From Bacillota bacterium (GTDB lineage: Bacteria; Bacillota; Clostridia; Peptostreptococcales; Natronincolaceae), in contig JAEWHG010000216.1 of the NCBI GenBank assembly GCA_023387935.1, positions 1 through 6,518 of the forward strand: DNA of 6,518 nt, read 5' to 3'. A model generated the notes under the pieces. The model made no database searches and was not told where the DNA came from. It was given only the letters and a program-made list of their open reading frames with translations. Positions 1-5,977 of the stretch are shown here, piece after piece (positions within the stretch are counted from its first letter, which is position 1; each line of letters begins with the position of its first letter). The translations under genes were made by a program, and so were the position numbers.

Positions 1-151
1 CATCTATAGAGTCCATATGTACTATTGTCTTGTAGAGTGTATCTTGTACGATATCTTCTGCATCTTCTTTTTTAGCACCGATCTTTATTAGGTATTTAAA
101 AATAATTTTTATTTCATTAATTAGTAAATTCTCTAAATCCTCATCTTTCAT
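1..151 (-). CDS. ECF-type RNA polymerase sigma factor, N-terminal fragment
   Basis: The 5' part of a gene on the minus strand runs off the left edge; 50 codons are visible. The ATG at 151-149 follows AGGTGGTGA at 163-155, a good ribosome site. The peptide has an acidic start (MKDEDLENLL), then YLIKIGAKKEDAEDIVQDTL, which matches region 2.1-2.2 of sigma-70 family ECF factors: a hydrophobic YLI.iGa segment followed by the KEDAEDIVQDT core-binding helix. The family directs RNA polymerase to alternative promoters, often for envelope stress or antimicrobial responses. Regions 2.4 and 4, which set promoter choice, and any anti-sigma partner are outside the window. It is divergent from the UPF0489 gene. 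The sigma assignment is fairly sure; the subgroup cannot be told. Confidence 0.8.
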   Translation of the reverse strand, partial: MKDEDLENLLINEIKIIFKYLIKIGAKKEDAEDIVQDTLYKTIVHMDSID

Positions 152-368
152 AATTCACCACCTGATTTTACATATTGTAAATACGTATTTTTTTACTATA
201 ATCCCTTTTTGTTTGAAAGCTTTCATGTATATAACCAATCCATAACTAAAATGTATACACTTAGTTTTAAATTTTTTAAAACTAAAAAACGAGACTTTTT
301 CTTTTGTTCAAGATGTGGTATTCTATATAACGTCAAAATCTGTAGGTTTTTTAAAGGGGTGATTATTC
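152..368. promoter_or_regulatory. Divergent sigma factor / UPF0489 intergenic region with several palindromes
   Basis: This 217-bp spacer separates two divergent genes and holds four dyads seen directly: TTACA-TAT-TGTAA at 168-180; the perfect 12-mer AAATACGTATTT at 179-190; the perfect 12-mer TGAAAGCTTTCA at 214-225; and TTAGTTTTAA / TTAAAACTAA at 261-270 and 276-285, a 10-bp stem with a 5-nt centre. AACTAAAA also recurs directly at 244-251 and 280-287. Some are probably protein-binding sites, but AT-rich DNA produces palindromes by chance and no regulator is identifiable. No convincing promoter for the sigma gene was found; TATAGT at 200-195 is a possible -10 without a good -35. Confidence 0.4.
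304..331 (+). promoter_or_regulatory. Possible promoter of the UPF0489 gene
   Basis: TTGTTC at 304-309 and TATAAC at 326-331 are 16 bp apart and would start transcription about 30 bp before the TTG start codon. The -35 matches the sigma-A consensus at only three positions. CGTC at 331-334 resembles an ECF-type -10 element, but no TGAAAC-like -35 sits at the proper distance. Weak support. Confidence 0.3.
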
Positions 369-1169
369 TTGAAAACAGATAAAGTAACTGAAAAAGTAAT
401 CGGTGGAAAGAAAATTTATATTGTAGAAAATCATCATGAAGTTATAATTCCATGGTCAGAATATGCTTCTAATAATGAAACTGCACCCGTATTATTAACT
501 TTCGACCATCATATGGATACTCGTAGTGCATTTTACAGGTATTCCCGTAAGATTGCTGACTTAGAGTGGAGATCTGTAAGAGATCAATTGATAGCAGATG
601 TGAATATAAATGAATCGAGTACAATTATATCATCATTAGAAAGACTTCGTAATAATGAGCATATAGATTTTGCATTACAAACAGGGATGATATCAGACGC
701 AGTAGTATTTAGCCTAATGAATTCAGGTATTTGTACAGATTATGCCAATAGTAAAATCTACTATATCGATCCTTGCTGTACTAGTACATGTAAAAAAAGC
801 TCTCATGACGATGAGTGCCAAATTAATGTATATGATAAGGTAATAGAGGGAGAGGAACTATTATTCAAATTAAATAAGATCAATAAATTTATGCCTGGCT
901 TTTTTGTATCCAATAAAATAAACAAGAAATTTATTTTAGATATTGATTTAGATTGTTTCCATACTAAAAAAGCCATCAATGCTACAGATATGTCTGTTTT
1001 TAACTATTTAGTAAATAATGCAGAGATAATTACTATAGCAACGGAAGGATATTATGTTGAGTTAGAAAAAAAGGATAGTGAGATCAATGAGCATTATCTT
1101 TTAGAAAAGCTATTAGCGCATATAGAAAATGCTATAGAAATAACAGAAGGTAATAAAAGATTTCAATAG
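369..1169 (+). CDS. UPF0489 family protein, arginase-fold (peptide-arginase-like)
   Basis: A 266-residue soluble protein with no signal peptide or membrane segment. The start is TTG, supported by AGGGGTGA at 355-362 with a 6-nt spacer. UPF0489 hallmarks are DHHMD at residues 46-50, EHID at 97-100, DIDLDCF at 191-197 and ATEGYY at 224-229. The DxHxD, DxD and Glu pattern matches the dimanganese ligands and substrate Glu of the arginase/deacetylase fold. The family includes OspR, a RiPP maturase that converts peptide arginines to ornithine, and the uncharacterised eukaryotic C5orf22. The real substrate is unknown: no precursor peptide or other maturase is visible nearby. A cysteine-rich stretch (C136, C137, C141, H146, C150) lies between the two metal motifs. 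The gene is a single transcription unit ending at a strong hairpin. Family assignment is sure; peptide arginase activity is inference. Confidence 0.85.
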   Translation: MKTDKVTEKVIGGKKIYIVENHHEVIIPWSEYASNNETAPVLLTFDHHMDTRSAFYRYSRKIADLEWRSVRDQLIADVNINESSTIISSLERLRNNEHIDFALQTGMISDAVVFSLMNSGICTDYANSKIYYIDPCCTSTCKKSSHDDECQINVYDKVIEGEELLFKLNKINKFMPGFFVSNKINKKFILDIDLDCFHTKKAINATDMSVFNYLVNNAEIITIATEGYYVELEKKDSEINEHYLLEKLLAHIENAIEITEGNKRFQ

Positions 1170-1202
1170 AATATCAAAATTCTACCTTGTTGTATTCACA
1201 AT

Positions 1203-1247
1203 AAAACATATAAAGCTACACCTGATTGGCATAGCTTTATATGTTTT
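1203..1247. terminator. Bidirectional terminator between UPF0489 and DegV genes
   Basis: A perfect 16-bp stem pairs AAAACATATAAAGCTA (1203-1218) with its complement at 1232-1247 around a 13-nt loop. The A/T-rich outer arms give a U-tract on either strand, so it can end both convergent transcripts. It lies 33 bp after the UPF0489 stop and 17 bp after the degV-family stop. Its sequence is closely related to the hairpin at 3543-3589. Confidence 0.85.
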
Positions 1248-1264
1248 CTATAAAATTTTATTTC

Positions 1265-2194
1265 CTATAATTCATTTTTCTTATCAATAAGACCACGTAC
1301 TTTATTGATCACTAATCCATCTTTCCTATTTCCTTTTTCCACAAAGAACATCGATATCGCTCCTAAGCCAACATGAGTTCCTACAGAAACTCCCATCTGC
1401 ATAATATATATATCCCCTACAAAATCAGTTTCATTTTGAATTTTTACTTTTAGATTTTCAGCAACTTTTATATCTGATGTATATCCCATTATAATAAAAT
1501 CTGTAATATCTGTGTCATTCCTGTTAATAAATTCTTGAACATAGTGGTTTAGTACTCTTTTCTGGCCTCTTTCCTTTGCAACGATTGCGCCTTTTCCTTT
1601 CCTCATGGTCATTATTGGTTTTAAATGTAAAATTTTACCAATAAGTGCACTTGTACTTGTAAGTCTACCACTTTTTATTAAATGGTCTAAATCGTCAACG
1701 GAAAGAAAGTGCTTTACATTTGCTTTATAAGTTTCATTAAATTCTACTATTTCCTCAAATGAAGCTCCACGTTCTCTCATCATTGCACTTTTAAGGATTA
1801 ACCAACCACTTCCATGGCTCATGCATTTAGAGTCCACAATGTGTATCTTAATAGTAGAGTCAGGATTTTGTTCATTGAAATAATCCTTTGCAATTACAGC
1901 TGATTGATAAGATCCACTCGTTCCACTGGACATACATATACATAATATTTCTTTGTATCCATCCTTAACTGCATTATTCATTATATCTAAAAATTCTGTT
2001 GGACTTGGCATTCCTGTTGTTGGATACTCGGATAATCCTTCCATAATTCCATAAAAATCATCGGGTTGAATATCTATCCTATCTTTGTATATCTTTCCCT
2101 CTATATTTATTGTCAAGGGTGCCAAGCTTATATCATATTTTTCAAGTATTTCATTTGACAAGTCACATGTTGAGTCAGCCATAATTTTTATCAT
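1265..2194 (-). CDS. DegV family fatty-acid-binding protein
   Basis: A 309-residue cytosolic protein of the DegV/FakB family. Members bind a fatty acid and, in the FakA/FakB system, present it for phosphorylation to acyl phosphate used in phospholipid synthesis. Family motifs in order: MADSTCDLS (5-13), GMPSPTEFLD (61-70, the TSxPSP element), CMSSGTSGSYQSA (87-99), DSKCMSHGSG (121-130), SVDDLDHLIKSGRL (165-178) with LKPI (191-194), and VGTHVGLGA (271-279). The length is slightly above the usual 280-290. A start at 2233 would add 13 residues (beginning MIINSRYDFW) unlike the family; the ATG at 2194 has GGAGGG at 2205-2200 and directly precedes the conserved N-terminus. No FakA kinase gene is nearby, which is common since FakB genes are often dispersed. 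Which fatty acid it prefers cannot be read. Confidence 0.93.
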   Translation of the reverse strand: MIKIMADSTCDLSNEILEKYDISLAPLTINIEGKIYKDRIDIQPDDFYGIMEGLSEYPTTGMPSPTEFLDIMNNAVKDGYKEILCICMSSGTSGSYQSAVIAKDYFNEQNPDSTIKIHIVDSKCMSHGSGWLILKSAMMRERGASFEEIVEFNETYKANVKHFLSVDDLDHLIKSGRLTSTSALIGKILHLKPIMTMRKGKGAIVAKERGQKRVLNHYVQEFINRNDTDITDFIIMGYTSDIKVAENLKVKIQNETDFVGDIYIMQMGVSVGTHVGLGAISMFFVEKGNRKDGLVINKVRGLIDKKNEL

Positions 2195-2234
2195 ACATAC
2201 CCTCCAAAAATCATATCTACTATTTATAATCAAT

Positions 2235-2263
2235 ATTTTATTATAATAAATTATTTATGTCTA
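2235..2263 (-). promoter_or_regulatory. Promoter of the DegV-family gene
   Basis: On the minus strand TAGACA (2263-2258) and TAAAAT (2240-2235) are 17 bp apart, each five of six to the sigma-A consensus. Transcription would start near 2228, giving a leader of about 34 nt before the ATG at 2194. Confidence 0.65.
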
Positions 2264-2277
2264 CATATTGATATGTA
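2262..2277. repeat. Inverted repeat touching the DegV promoter -35, possible operator
   Basis: TACATAT and ATATGTA, perfect 7-bp arms, flank a 2-bp centre (TG). The dyad overlaps the first two bases of the -35 element of the DegV-family gene, a usual place for an activator or repressor. The binding protein is unknown. Confidence 0.4.
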
Positions 2278-2445
2278 TTTCTACATTTTTCCCTATAAAT
2301 CCTTTGAAATTGACATTTATTTTGCTTCATATCAATTCAATCTCAACTCTACATATATTCTTAAAAATCACAGGATATTATTATATTAATTCTTATATTA
2401 CTTTCAAAATAATGGAATTAACTCCTGCTTCTATAATTGTTTATT

Positions 2446-2486
2446 ATATACAAACTACAAGTTAATTCACGAATGAGTTTGTGTAT
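2446..2486. repeat. Imperfect inverted repeat upstream of the EamA promoter
   Basis: Positions 2446-2456 and 2476-2486 form an 11-bp stem with one G-T pair (core ACAAACT / AGTTTGT) and a 19-nt centre. It ends about 35 bp before the -35 of the EamA gene. Between it and the DegV promoter nothing else was recognised; a 65-codon open frame at 2268-2465 has no ribosome site and looks random. Confidence 0.3.
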
Positions 2487-2521
2487 GTTCCACATTTGTC
2501 GAATTTATAGATATTTAATAC

Positions 2522-2550
2522 TTAACATTTATTGTTTATCTATGTATAAT
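2522..2550 (+). promoter_or_regulatory. Promoter of the EamA transporter gene
   Basis: TTAACA (2522-2527, five of six) and a perfect TATAAT (2545-2550) are separated by 17 bp. The start would be near 2557, with a 38-nt leader carrying GGAGG at 2583-2587. This is one of the best promoters in the window. Confidence 0.75.
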
Positions 2551-2594
2551 TATCATATTAAGGAAAATATATCTATAGGATTGGAGGATCTTAA

Positions 2595-3461
2595 ATGACA
2601 AGCATCGGCTTCATCTTAATTATTTTTTCTGCAATTTGTCATGCAACATGGAACTATAACACAAAAAAAGTTAAAAGCGATTCAACCTTCATCTGGTTAT
2701 TTTCAGCTATTTCTTCTATTATTTATTTACCATTTGCTCTGGCCTCATTATTTATTTATGAAGTTGATTTCAAGTTTTACTCTATTTTCTTCATTGTGGG
2801 AAGCTCCATATTGCATTCTGTTTATTTTATATTGTTAAACAAAGGCTATAGTGTTGGAAATCTCTCCATAATATACCCTTTGGCTCGTGGTACAGGCCCA
2901 CTATTTTCAACTATAATCGCCATTATCATATTAAAAGAAAGTGCGTCTTTAGTCGCAATAATTGGTATTTTCCTGATCATAGTAGGAATTATTTCAATTA
3001 CAGGGAATCCTGCTTTAATTCTAAATTCAAACAAATCTAAAGATAAATCTCTCACTTATGCTTTTCTATGCGGTATGACCATTGCCTCTTATACTATTTT
3101 TGATAAAATAGCAGTTAGTACACTCTTATTACCACCAATTCTTCTAGATTGGTTATCAAATTTAGGCCGTGTTGCACTTCTTACACCTTATGCTTTAGGT
3201 AGGAAGGATCAGTTAAAAGAATTAATACTTAATCATAAAAAGGAAGCTTTTACAGTAGCAATATTATCTCCACTGTCTTATATTTTAGTTTTAACAGCTA
3301 TGGTTTCTATTCCAGTTTACTACGTTGCCCCTATAAGAGAACTTAGCATATTAATTGGTACATTTCTTGGTGTTAAATTTCTTTCAGAAGACCTGACTAA
3401 AGTAAAGCTGATTGGTATATGTCTAATGACAATAGGTATAATTACGCTTTCTCTTGCGTAA
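2595..3461 (+). CDS. EamA/DMT family membrane transporter
   Basis: A 288-residue integral membrane protein of the drug/metabolite transporter superfamily. It has about ten hydrophobic segments in two EamA repeats, roughly residues 4-136 and 154-288, joined by a polar loop (about 144-152). Recognisable spots are SAICHATWNYNTKK (12-25) in the first helix, YPLARGTGPL (94-103) with LKE (113-115) near the end of repeat one, and the matching APIRELSILIGTFLG (245-259) with LSED (263-266) in repeat two. Such carriers export or import small metabolites, amino acids or drugs; the substrate cannot be read from sequence. The ATG has GGAGG seven bases upstream. It is a single-gene unit with its own promoter and a terminator shared with the convergent symporter gene. 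Confidence 0.9.
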   Translation: MTSIGFILIIFSAICHATWNYNTKKVKSDSTFIWLFSAISSIIYLPFALASLFIYEVDFKFYSIFFIVGSSILHSVYFILLNKGYSVGNLSIIYPLARGTGPLFSTIIAIIILKESASLVAIIGIFLIIVGIISITGNPALILNSNKSKDKSLTYAFLCGMTIASYTIFDKIAVSTLLLPPILLDWLSNLGRVALLTPYALGRKDQLKELILNHKKEAFTVAILSPLSYILVLTAMVSIPVYYVAPIRELSILIGTFLGVKFLSEDLTKVKLIGICLMTIGIITLSLA

Positions 3462-3542
3462 ATAATACAATATTAATTGCCTTAATAACTGCTCTACGCC
3501 TCATCGTTAAAAGCTTTTTAAAAAAACTGTATAGAGAGTAAT

Positions 3543-3589
3543 TAAAACAAATAAAGCTACGCCAATTTAGCGTAGCTTTATTTGTTTTA
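3543..3589. terminator. Bidirectional terminator between EamA and symporter genes
   Basis: A perfect 20-bp stem (3543-3562 with 3570-3589) surrounds a 7-nt loop. A/T-rich arms (AAAACAAATAAAGC / GCTTTATTTGTTTT) give U-tracts on both strands. It ends 10 bp from the symporter stop codon and serves both convergent genes. It shares most of its sequence with the 1203-1247 terminator. Confidence 0.9.
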
Positions 3590-3599
3590 TATAGAAATT

Positions 3600-4997
3600 T
3601 CAATTGGTTACTTTTCTTTCGAAGCTATAATCGTAGTGTAATCTTTCTCCATCAGCAATTTGACCTTCATAATCAGATAAAATTGCTCTTGATTCTTTAA
3701 GTAATACAAAGATCGCAATTAAGTTAGGAATAACCATAATACCATTAAACATATCTGCTAAGCTCCATACGAAATCAACCTGCTGATATGAACCTAGAAC
3801 AATGAATATCAATACAGCTATTTGATAAGATTTTATTGAATTTTTGTTTTTGAATAAAAATCTAATATTATTCTCACCAAAATAATACCATCCGATAACT
3901 GTTGTAAATGCGAAGAATGTTAAACAGATTGCTAAGAATTTTTCCCCTAAAGGTCCAAAGGCAATTCTAAATGCCTCTTGTGTTATTCCAACTCCCACTG
4001 CTCCTGATTTATCTGCACCTGTAGCTAAAATAACTATAGCTGTTGCTGTACAAACTAATACTGTATCAATGAATACAGCTACCATTGCTGATAAGCCTTG
4101 CTCAGCTGGATGTTTAACATCTGCTACCGCATGGGAGTTAGGAGTAGAACCCATTCCAGCCTCATTTGAAAAAAGGCCCCTAGCTACTCCAAAACGAATA
4201 GCTTGCTTTATACTGACCCCAACTGCACCACCTAAAACAGCTTCTGAAGTAAAAGCTCCAACAAAAATTGATTCCATTACTGGAAGTAAATTTTCCCTAA
4301 ATATTACGATTACAGATATTGCACCAAGTATATATACCGCAGCCATTACTGGAACTACCATTTCTGCAAAAGAGGCAATTCTCTTGATTCCACCAATAAA
4401 TATTAATGCTGCAAATATTGCTATAATTGCCCCTACCATTATTTGAGGAATATTAAACGCAGTACTAACCGCACTTGCTATAGAGTTAGATTGTACCATA
4501 TTTCCTATGAATCCTAAGGCTATTATAATAGCAACTGCAAAGAATGAGGCTAGTCCTTTTGATTTCATTCCATTTTTTATATAATATGCAGGTCCACCAA
4601 CTAGTTGTCCATCCTCTGATCTTTCCCTATATTTTAAGGCAAGAGTCGCTTCAGCAAATATAGTTGACATACCGAAGAAAGCTGATATCCACATCCAAAA
4701 AATAGCACCTGGTCCTCCTAAAGTAATGGCCGTTGCTACTCCTGCAACATTCCCAGTACCAATTTGTGCAGCTATTGATGTAGCTAAAGCTTGGAAGGAG
4801 GACATGCTACCTTCTTCATTCTTCTCTTTTTTAAATATCCCACCAAATACCTGCTTTACAGCTGTTCCAAATCTTGTTATTTGAGGAAACCCTAATCTTA
4901 TAGAACAATAAACCCCAATACCAACAAGTCCAACTATGAGCACATAATCCCATAAAATACTGTTGACGCTACTTACAATGCTTTCTAACATATCCAT
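3600..4997 (-). CDS. Sodium:alanine/glycine symporter, AGCS family
   Basis: A 465-residue membrane protein of the alanine or glycine:cation symporter family (LeuT fold, about 11 helices), importing small neutral amino acids with Na+. Signatures are SFQALATSIAAQIGTGNVAG (67-86), the unwound first core helix with the GTGN motif; GGPAYYI (134-140); NMVQSNS (166-172); and the family block GLFSNEAGMGSTPNSHA (274-290). The length is normal. The first ATG is chosen because GGGGG at 5011-5007 lies 9 nt upstream; the Met at codon 3 would be too far. It lies downstream of rlmH with a 185-bp gap and has its own promoter. A glycine riboswitch lies upstream of rlmH, which favours glycine as a physiological substrate, though alanine is equally possible from the protein alone. 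Confidence 0.95.
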   Translation of the reverse strand: MDMLESIVSSVNSILWDYVLIVGLVGIGVYCSIRLGFPQITRFGTAVKQVFGGIFKKEKNEEGSMSSFQALATSIAAQIGTGNVAGVATAITLGGPGAIFWMWISAFFGMSTIFAEATLALKYRERSEDGQLVGGPAYYIKNGMKSKGLASFFAVAIIIALGFIGNMVQSNSIASAVSTAFNIPQIMVGAIIAIFAALIFIGGIKRIASFAEMVVPVMAAVYILGAISVIVIFRENLLPVMESIFVGAFTSEAVLGGAVGVSIKQAIRFGVARGLFSNEAGMGSTPNSHAVADVKHPAEQGLSAMVAVFIDTVLVCTATAIVILATGADKSGAVGVGITQEAFRIAFGPLGEKFLAICLTFFAFTTVIGWYYFGENNIRFLFKNKNSIKSYQIAVLIFIVLGSYQQVDFVWSLADMFNGIMVIPNLIAIFVLLKESRAILSDYEGQIADGERLHYDYSFERKVTN

Positions 4998-5018
4998 ATT
5001 TTATGACCCCCTTTTATG

Positions 5019-5058
5019 ATTGTTATTTTTATAACAATTCGATATTATTGTAACAATA
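5019..5058. repeat. Two inverted repeats overlapping the symporter promoter
   Basis: ATTGTTAT-TTTT-ATAACAAT (5019-5038, 8-bp arms) covers the -10, and TATTGT-A-ACAATA (5046-5058, 6-bp arms) covers the -35. Both share the half-site ATTGTTA, which reads in the same direction on the minus strand at 5057-5051 and 5038-5032, 19 bp apart. Placement directly over both promoter boxes suggests repression by an unknown factor. Confidence 0.5.
5028..5056 (-). promoter_or_regulatory. Promoter of the AGCS symporter gene
   Basis: On the minus strand TTGTTA (5056-5051) and TATAAA (5033-5028) are 17 bp apart, with an extended -10 TG at 5036-5035. The start would be near 5021, about 24 nt before the ATG. The rest of the rlmH-symporter gap (5057-5182) shows no convincing terminator for rlmH; the palindrome ACATTTAAATGT at 5089-5100 has no GC-rich stem. 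Confidence 0.6.
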
Positions 5059-5182
5059 TTTCTTTGTTTTGTCTAGCTTGAAAATACGACATTTAAATGT
5101 TTTTTTCTTTCATAAAAATTTTTTCAGATTATTTTATAGGTCTACGATTCAAAACTTTGTTATTTTTTTATCTTTATGTTAT

Positions 5183-5662
5183 TTATTTATGGTATGGTTC
5201 TCCCCTAATAATTCTAAAGCCTCTATATATCTGCTCCATGAGTATTAACTTCATAAGCTGATGCGGGAATGTCATTGGAGAAAAGCATAGTTTATAATCT
5301 GATCTTTTTAGAACTTCATCTGATAAACCTAATGATCCACCTATTATAAAAGCAATATTGCTATTTCCAGTTAATCCCAAATTTTGCATCTTGCCTGCCA
5401 GTTCTTCCGAAGACAACATCTTTCCCTTAAGGTCTAATGCTATAACATAAGTTCCTTCTTTTACTTGTTTTAATATGCCTTCTCCTTCTTTATTCTTAAC
5501 AATTTGTTCCTCTGCCTCACTAAGATTTTCTGGTGCTTTTTCATCAGGCACCTCTATCATATTTAGTTTTGCATATCTTGTTAGCCTTTTACTATATTCA
5601 TCTATTCCTAGCTTTAAATATTTTTCTTTTAGTTTACCAACACTTATTATTGTAATGTTCAT
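5183..5662 (-). CDS. rlmH: 23S rRNA (pseudouridine1915-N3)-methyltransferase RlmH
   Basis: A 159-residue SPOUT-class methyltransferase that uses S-adenosylmethionine to methylate pseudouridine 1915 in helix 69 of 23S rRNA on assembled 70S ribosomes. The trefoil-knot cofactor site is seen in FIIGGSLGLSDEV (105-117), SPMTFPHQLMKLILMEQIYR (128-147) and the C-terminal RGEPYHK (153-159), ending as in other Gram-positive RlmH proteins. The N-terminal MNITIISVGKLKEKYL is typical and the length is that of the family. The ATG has AAGGAGGG (5676-5669) six bases upstream. It is the first gene after a glycine riboswitch on the same strand and precedes the AGCS symporter. A YyzF-like gene lies upstream, as near rlmH in Bacillus. 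Confidence 0.97.
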   Translation of the reverse strand: MNITIISVGKLKEKYLKLGIDEYSKRLTRYAKLNMIEVPDEKAPENLSEAEEQIVKNKEGEGILKQVKEGTYVIALDLKGKMLSSEELAGKMQNLGLTGNSNIAFIIGGSLGLSDEVLKRSDYKLCFSPMTFPHQLMKLILMEQIYRGFRIIRGEPYHK

Positions 5663-5711
5663 GTATATCCCTCCTTCGCATAGTTGTTTTACAATTAAAT
5701 ATGCTGAAAAT

Positions 5712-5742
5712 AAAAAAAGACTAAATCAAAATGATAGAGTCT
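5712..5742 (-). terminator. Hairpin with U-tract in the rlmH leader, likely riboswitch expression platform
   Basis: On the minus strand AGACT (5742-5738) and ATCA pair with TGAT and AGTCT (5722-5718) around a TTT loop, with a 2x2 internal bulge, followed by seven T. It lies between the glycine aptamer and the rlmH ribosome site and can act as an intrinsic terminator. The stem is weak (nine pairs, low GC), so it may be conditional. The 5' arm lies within AGAGACTC (5744-5737), which repeats an octamer of the aptamer 5' strand. Confidence 0.5.
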
Positions 5743-5781
5743 CTAGAGAATAAAGAAAATAAAAAAATTGATTATAGCTCA

Positions 5782-5799
5782 AACTATTATTGAATAGTT
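5782..5799. repeat. Inverted repeat in the rlmH leader
   Basis: AACTATT and AATAGTT, perfect 7-bp arms with a 4-nt centre. In the minus transcript it forms a small hairpin between aptamer and putative terminator, about 18 nt before a T7 tract. TATAAT at 5776-5771 lies next to it, but the only -35-like sequence (TTGAAC, 5802-5797) is 20 bp away, so a second promoter is doubtful. The hairpin may belong to the expression platform. Confidence 0.35.
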
Positions 5800-5832
5800 C
5801 AAATTATAAAATTATTTTAACTTCCTAAATCA

Positions 5833-5908
5833 CCCTGTCCTTTTACCTGAGAGTTTCACCAATAATTTGGCTTTCCCCTTCGGTGCTCATTTGAGTCTCT
5901 CCAGAGGG
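5833..5908 (-). ncRNA. Glycine riboswitch, single aptamer
   Basis: The minus strand shows the gcvT-type glycine aptamer. P1 is formed by CTGGAGAG (5904-5897) and CTCTCAGG (5853-5846). A CTC-AAAT-GAG hairpin follows (5895-5886), then the conserved core CACCGAAGGGG (5885-5875), the hairpin CCAA-ATTA-TTGG (5870-5859), GAAACTCTCAGG, and the linker TAAAAGGACAGGG. CCCT (5908-5905) can pair with AGGG (5836-5833), giving the kink-turn extension. Only one CCGAAGG core and one CTCTCAGG exist, so it is a single aptamer; a degenerate partner may lie in the 45-nt purine-rich 5' leader (5909-5950). Glycine riboswitches control glycine cleavage or AGCS symporter genes; here rlmH then the symporter follow. 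Identification is strong; on or off action cannot be told. Confidence 0.93.
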
Positions 5909-5950
5909 CTGTCCAGCAACGGTTGTACATTACTTCCATTACCTTCACCC

Positions 5951-5977
5951 AGCATATTAAATTGTATACAATATGCT
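5951..5977. repeat. Inverted repeat at the riboswitch promoter
   Basis: AGCATATT (5951-5958) and AATATGCT (5970-5977) are perfect 8-bp arms. Nested inside is the perfect palindrome ATTGTATACAAT (5961-5972). The dyad spans the putative -10 and transcription start, so it could be an operator, or a stem at the 5' end of the leader if the true start is upstream. Confidence 0.4.

Noticed and set aside
305..334. ECF-type promoter before the UPF0489 gene, based on CGTC at 331-334
   Set aside because: No TGAAAC-like -35 at the proper distance; a weak sigma-A type pair fits as well.
2268..2465. 65-codon open frame on the plus strand between DegV and EamA genes
   Set aside because: No ribosome site before its ATG, low-complexity Ile/Tyr/Thr-rich product without recognisable family, and it overlaps the DegV promoter region.
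2641..3055. Short open frames overlapping the EamA gene on both strands
   Set aside because: Shadow frames of a clear membrane transporter gene.
4069..4446. 125-codon open frame opposite the symporter gene
   Set aside because: Antisense shadow of the conserved AGCS coding sequence; product is Ala/Thr/Ile-rich with no ribosome site.
5089..5100. ACATTTAAATGT as an rlmH terminator
   Set aside because: No loop, no GC pairs and a weak stem; probably chance in AT-rich DNA.
5475..5753. 92-codon open frame opposite rlmH
   Set aside because: Antisense to the strongly conserved rlmH and into its leader; no family features.
5771..5802. Second promoter inside the rlmH leader (TATAAT with TTGAAC)
   Set aside because: The spacing is 20 bp and there is no extended -10; kept only as a remark.
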